Origin: Epiperipatus broadwayi | Taxonomy: Eukaryota; Onychophora; Udeonychophora; Euonychophora; Peripatidae | DNA length: 64,000 bases | Direction: 5' to 3' | Assembly: GCA_028023455.1 (NCBI GenBank) | Contig: JAQFVV010012396.1 | Location: 8,536,085-8,600,084 of the forward strand | Notes under the pieces: model-generated | What the model was told of the DNA's origin: nothing | Seen by the model: only the letters and a program-made list of their open reading frames with translations | Database searches by the model: none | Translations under genes and position numbers: made by a program | Shown: positions 59,483 through 64,000 of the stretch, piece by piece | Position numbering within the stretch: position 1 is the stretch's first letter | How the letters are laid out: the number at the start of each line of letters is the position of its first letter

Positions 59483-62400
59483 GTTATCCGTGGTTGATAT
59501 TCATATAAAAATCATAACCATATTAGGATTTAATAATCCCTCTAGGCATTATCATACTTTCAAAGTTAGAATGTGGCTGTAGTGTGTTTAGCTTAACTAT
59601 AATTTTTTAAAAGTTTCATGTTATAGTTCAATAGTCTACCATACTCGAAAAAAAATGTCCACGTACATATCTCTTTCTTTTTTTACTTGTTCACAAAATA
59701 AACGTATTGTGAAAACAAAAACATGGAAATATATATATATTAGTGTGATGACATAATTACATTTTAGAATAATATTACTCATTCAGAGTCTGGGAGAACC
59801 TTGAGAATAAGAAAAACCACTTGCGATACTATACCCATAAAGAAATTTACGTACAACTAAAGGCTATTATATTTTGTTCTATTACAAATAATTATAGTTT
59901 CATAACATAGGTAATGCTGTAAAGTGGTTTTTTTTTCTCAAAGTTCCCCAATTAACATTTATATACCCCTGTTTAAACACACACATCTATTCAGTTTGTG
60001 AAATCTTCAACAAAAAGCCCTATAATTTGAGCATCTTTACCCAGTAGAAAAACATTTTACATTCTACGAATATTGTTAAAAAGAAAACGAATTTCAACAT
60101 ATAAAAAAAAAAATTATATAAAAAAATTCACCCTCTTTTTTTTTTCTTTTTATATATATATATATCTATCCATGCTCACTGTTCAGGGTCATGGAAAAAT
60201 TCACCCTCTTTTTTTTTCTTTTTATATATATATATATCTATCCATGCTCACTGTTCAGGGTCATGGAAAGCAATCAAGACTCCATGTTTGAGCAAACCAT
60301 ACTCAGGGAATAAAAATCTACACATATCACAGTAAAATAAAAAAAGCCTTTTATCTCTGCACACACACATATATATATATATATATTCTAACCTCCCCCC
60401 GTTCATTCTCACCCCAAAATATACTGTTTATTATGAATATTACAGGTTCTAGCTCAGTTAACAAATAAATAAATGAAATATTCAGCATTAATTAAAATGA
60501 TTACTAGCTCTAATTTTAAAATACAAATACGGTTCAATTTTAAAATGAATTAAACAAATATTTACTATTTTCATGAGACATGGAGTGACAATACAGGGAA
60601 CGAGATAGACTACATTGAGCCATTATCCACACGATACTACCTCAATGGCATAAGAACACTATCCCCCCTTTTTACTATACCAAATAACTAACTCATAGTA
60701 TTCTTACGACTTTCTGAGCTCTATTCACTACGATTAAAATAATAATCATATCTTAATCTTCTTTATAACAAGAATCTAGCTCAGTTAAATAAAATGAAGT
60801 AAAATAAAATAAAATCTCAGGTTCATAAATTGTATTCTAACTAATTTAAAAATTACGGTAGTAAAATATGAAAAGGGAATTTTATGTCATAATCTACTAC
60901 ACAGCAATTAACAATAATAAAAAATAATAATAACAATAATAATATAATATAATCTTATTTCTTCCTGAAATGAAATAAATAAATACGTACGTGGTAGTAT
61001 TTTAATAATCTGACAACAGAATACGTGTGGCAACATTAGCATATAATTTAATGTAATATTGTGGCAACCGACTTATGACCAATAAATAATATAAAATTAT
61101 GATCTTTTAATTTTAACATACCAATAAATTCTCAAAATTCTTATAACACTTTTATGTTTACCTTTTGTGCAAAATTTATATGTCTGTTTCAATTATAAAT
61201 GTATCGTGATTTCATGCATCCATGTGGAGAAATAACAACTCGGACACAAAAACTTTAAAACAAATTTAAAACAAAGTTTATTAACAACATAAATAAATTA
61301 ACAATATTTTTACACTATATACATTGGATATCCCTTACTTTCATATCTCAACTTAGTTTATTAGTTTATAAAATGAATTCAAAATATTATTTACTTTTCC
61401 TAGTTAAATCTTATTTATTTTTTTTTTTTAACACTTAAGAAAATACAGTATTATTACTTGATTTATTATTATGGTTAGCTTATTACAAAATGCATTTCTT
61501 ATATGATTATCACAAACACTTTTCATCCCTAATATTATTAAAATTACATTTTTTACAAAAATTTACATTCGTAATAAAATTCTACAAAATAACAAAATTT
61601 AGTTTCATATTGGTTGTATGGAATCTTACAAAGTCAAAACACTATTCTACATTCGATATTAGGTTTTTATTATTCATTATCCGATGTTTATTAATCCTAA
61701 TATTCTCATTCAAGCCTTACTTCGGATGATATAATTACAACTATTAATATACCATGCACAAGTATATGTTTATTATACCTTATTGAATTTTCTCTTGATA
61801 AATATGCAATACTCATTCCCTCCAACATTAATATTTAAAAAAAAAAAACATTCAAATTTTATTATCACTTTTAAAATACTTGGTTTAGATTTCTTTTCAA
61901 AATCTTATATTCATTTCTGAATTAATTTTACAATGTATTATATGATTCTTTCTCTCTTTATGATATTTTGGACTTTCAATTTTAAAGTTACACAATTCTA
62001 TACATTCAAGCAAATAAACTATTCTTACATAAACGATAACATATCTTCAGTTCTATTTTATTCATTATTTCTTTGAAAATATCTTTCTGACCGATGCAGA
62101 TTCACGAAATAAGAATAGCGAAGATAGATGCATAGGATCAAAATACAATTAGAATATTACTCGTCATATACCTTGACAATCATGGCACAGTGAATTAAAA
62201 GACACTATAGAGGAGTGACCTTTACCTGTCTACCAACCTCTATCATAGGAACGAGGCTAAAGCTATTTCTTCAGCTTTATTCTAACATCAAAAGTTTAAA
62301 GATATGCAAAAACACTGTCCAAACTATATGTGTTCAGTTATAGGGCCTAGTTAACTATACTGAAATCACACAAAACTAAATATGATCCAAATCCTTTATT

Positions 62401-63979
62401 TTTCCTATTTCTTAAAAAAAAACATCATCTTGGTTTCCTCTCCACTAGTACTTCCAAGTCACTATCCGATCTTATTTCTCAAGATTTTTTCTATACTGTA
62501 CATCGACAAATACATATCTGCATTACTAACAATAATAAAATTCATTGATATTTTAAAACTATTCTACTGTTCTATAAGAAAATCTTTTTACTACTTTCCT
62601 CCGTATATTTAATCATATACAAACTATTTAAATATCTGAATACTTTATCACATGAAAGTTCAAAAGAATCACACAATTGTTCTGTTAAATTATATTATTA
62701 ATATACTTTAAATATATTGTTGCATGCATATTCCGAATTACTCCTATCTCATTATATGTTAAAATGTTGCATAAAATGTGTACATATAATTAAGACTTTC
62801 ACACTTCATTCTTAGGTCAATAGATGATCTAAAAAAAATACATTATGCATTATAAACAACTATTAAAATTACCAAACGACCTTTATCTCCTCGATCGCGT
62901 TCCGTAGGCTTCACCATCCATTTGATCCTTGTAGATATAAGATTCACATCCATACACTTTATTTTAAACACTATTTCTATAATTTTATCAAGCTATTATA
63001 TTTAAATTTTAATATTACTAAATTTATGTTTTATGTTTTCCCTAATCTCACATAACATTTTGTATTTTAAAATAAATTAGTAAAAAAATATTCCAAACTA
63101 TATTTACTGTACTTCTTCATCAAATTTCCTTGAAAACCGTTCATACTAAAGCTAAAAAAAAATGTTTATTATTTCTTCTTCAGTCACTTAATGTTCTTCT
63201 CCCTGCTTGTTCAATTTTAAGGTAAAACAATTATTGCTCTGTTTAATAAATATTCATAGATGACAATCCTTGGTTTTTTATAATATTTAATACAATTATT
63301 AATTATGATATCAATTAATCCCGTAAAGAAAACGTCTACATATTCTCTTCTAATATTTTCTGCTAATATTTTCCCGCGTGACTTTTATGATGCATCTTCT
63401 AGGTACTTTGATTTAAATATTCAGTAAATTTTTCTGTCTCCATGGATCCATTTTCATTAAGTAATTTAAATTTCCATTTTCCTAATCTCTATCTTTATTA
63501 AGCGCTTTTATAATGAACACTTTATAATATTTTTAATTCTTCTTAGATAAAGTTTTTTCTTTTCCTTTTTTTTAAAAAAAATAATGACTCTTTCATATCA
63601 TTATTCGGTAATTTTTCCTTTCTTTTAAAGTTCTGGTAACTATATACTTTGTAATGTTTCCTTTAAAAAGGACAAACATTCTTTCTCTGTTATAACTTTA
63701 TAAACAATTTTTTCTTTATGATATACGCATCTTAATTCTTTTCACAGAAAAGAATAAAAAAAAAAAAACTTCGGAGTAGCCTTATAAATTTGTGCGTCAT
63801 AAATTTTTCTGACAGCAAGTAACTTCTCTTTTAAGTTTTCCGTATAATGTCCAAATTATATTCCTCTGAGTTACAATAATAAGTTTCTGGTTGAGCATAA
63901 ATAAAGCTGTATCAAGGCACTTTACAAATATTTTTCCTTTATCATAACTTCTATATACTGTTTTCTGTAGTATTTCCAT
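59483..63979 (-). other. AT-rich DNA, possibly a long LTR; holds a tandem duplication
   Basis: No coding sequence supported. If the motif at 59465-59482 is a primer site, the 5' LTR of the minus-strand element must start here, and the lack of genes for over 4 kb is compatible with that. AATAAA-type words on - occur near 61280. No second copy of this sequence is in the window, so the LTR is unproven. CA/TA microsatellites at about 60360-60390 and (AAT)n near 60910-60955. Confidence 0.3.
60122..60267. repeat. Near-perfect tandem duplication, 73-bp period
   Basis: Two adjacent copies each run from aaaattcaccctc through a T run, ttctttttatatatata and tctatccatgctcactg to ttcagggtcatgg. They differ only in T-run length, so the duplication is recent. 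Confidence 0.92.
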
Positions 63980-64000
63980 TTTTACTGCAAGGTTTTGGCT

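Overview
This is a strongly AT-rich window from an animal nuclear genome. It has no operons, no rRNA, and no complete protein-coding host gene that I can support. The recognisable content is transposable elements and their debris in non-coding DNA full of homopolymers, (TA)n and (ATC/ATT)n microsatellites, tandem duplications and many palindromes. The RTE-clade LINE, an L1/Tx1-like LINE, a Ty3/Gypsy-like LTR element and tRNA-derived SINE sequence together indicate an invertebrate metazoan. The RTE protein and the (CATCAT)n/(TA)n texture remind me of molluscs, possibly cephalopods. Hydra-like cnidarians and flatworms are also very AT-rich, so this placement is weak.

Layout. 0.2-2.4 kb: a 5'-truncated LINE with reverse transcriptase and CCHC-type zf-RVT on +, ending in an A tail. 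2.4-3.0 kb: a foldback element whose sibling lies at 45.9-46.4 kb. 6.0-9.3 kb: a near full-length but dead RTE LINE on -, with an apurinic-type endonuclease then RT, ended by (TA)n. 9.3-19 kb: non-coding DNA with several local tandem duplications and one palindrome. 19-27 kb: palindromes, (TA)n tracts, an ancient inverted duplication (21.7-22.2 versus 25.6-26.1 kb), one possible exon, and a tRNA-Gly-like pseudogene at 27.2 kb. 27-35 kb: non-coding DNA, including a primer-binding-site-like motif at 30.8 kb that may mark a minus-strand LTR element.

35.0-44.4 kb is the best-defined element. It is an LTR retrotransposon with LTRs of about 3.3 kb, longer than its 2.9-kb body. It has a clear primer-binding site, polypurine tract and TG...CA ends, and encodes only a coiled-coil, 16-residue-repeat gag-like protein plus a scrap of integrase C-terminus. 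It therefore looks like a non-autonomous element that would need enzymes in trans. Its two LTRs are nearly identical except for the last ~70-130 bp, where they abruptly differ.

45-53 kb: foldback elements, two of which carry a hammerhead-ribozyme-like core, and a head-to-head pair of tRNA-derived SINEs. 54-56 kb: two short minus-strand coding-like fragments. 57.3-59.1 kb: a broken minus-strand gag gene with a primer-binding-site-like motif upstream at 59.47 kb. 59.5-64 kb: AT-rich DNA that may be a long LTR of that element, though no partner copy is visible.

The most unusual recurring pattern is the palindromes. At least six loci are inverted duplications. In four sequence families an inner core recurs elsewhere in the window, while the outer arms are specific to each locus. 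Transcripts through them would form long hairpins.
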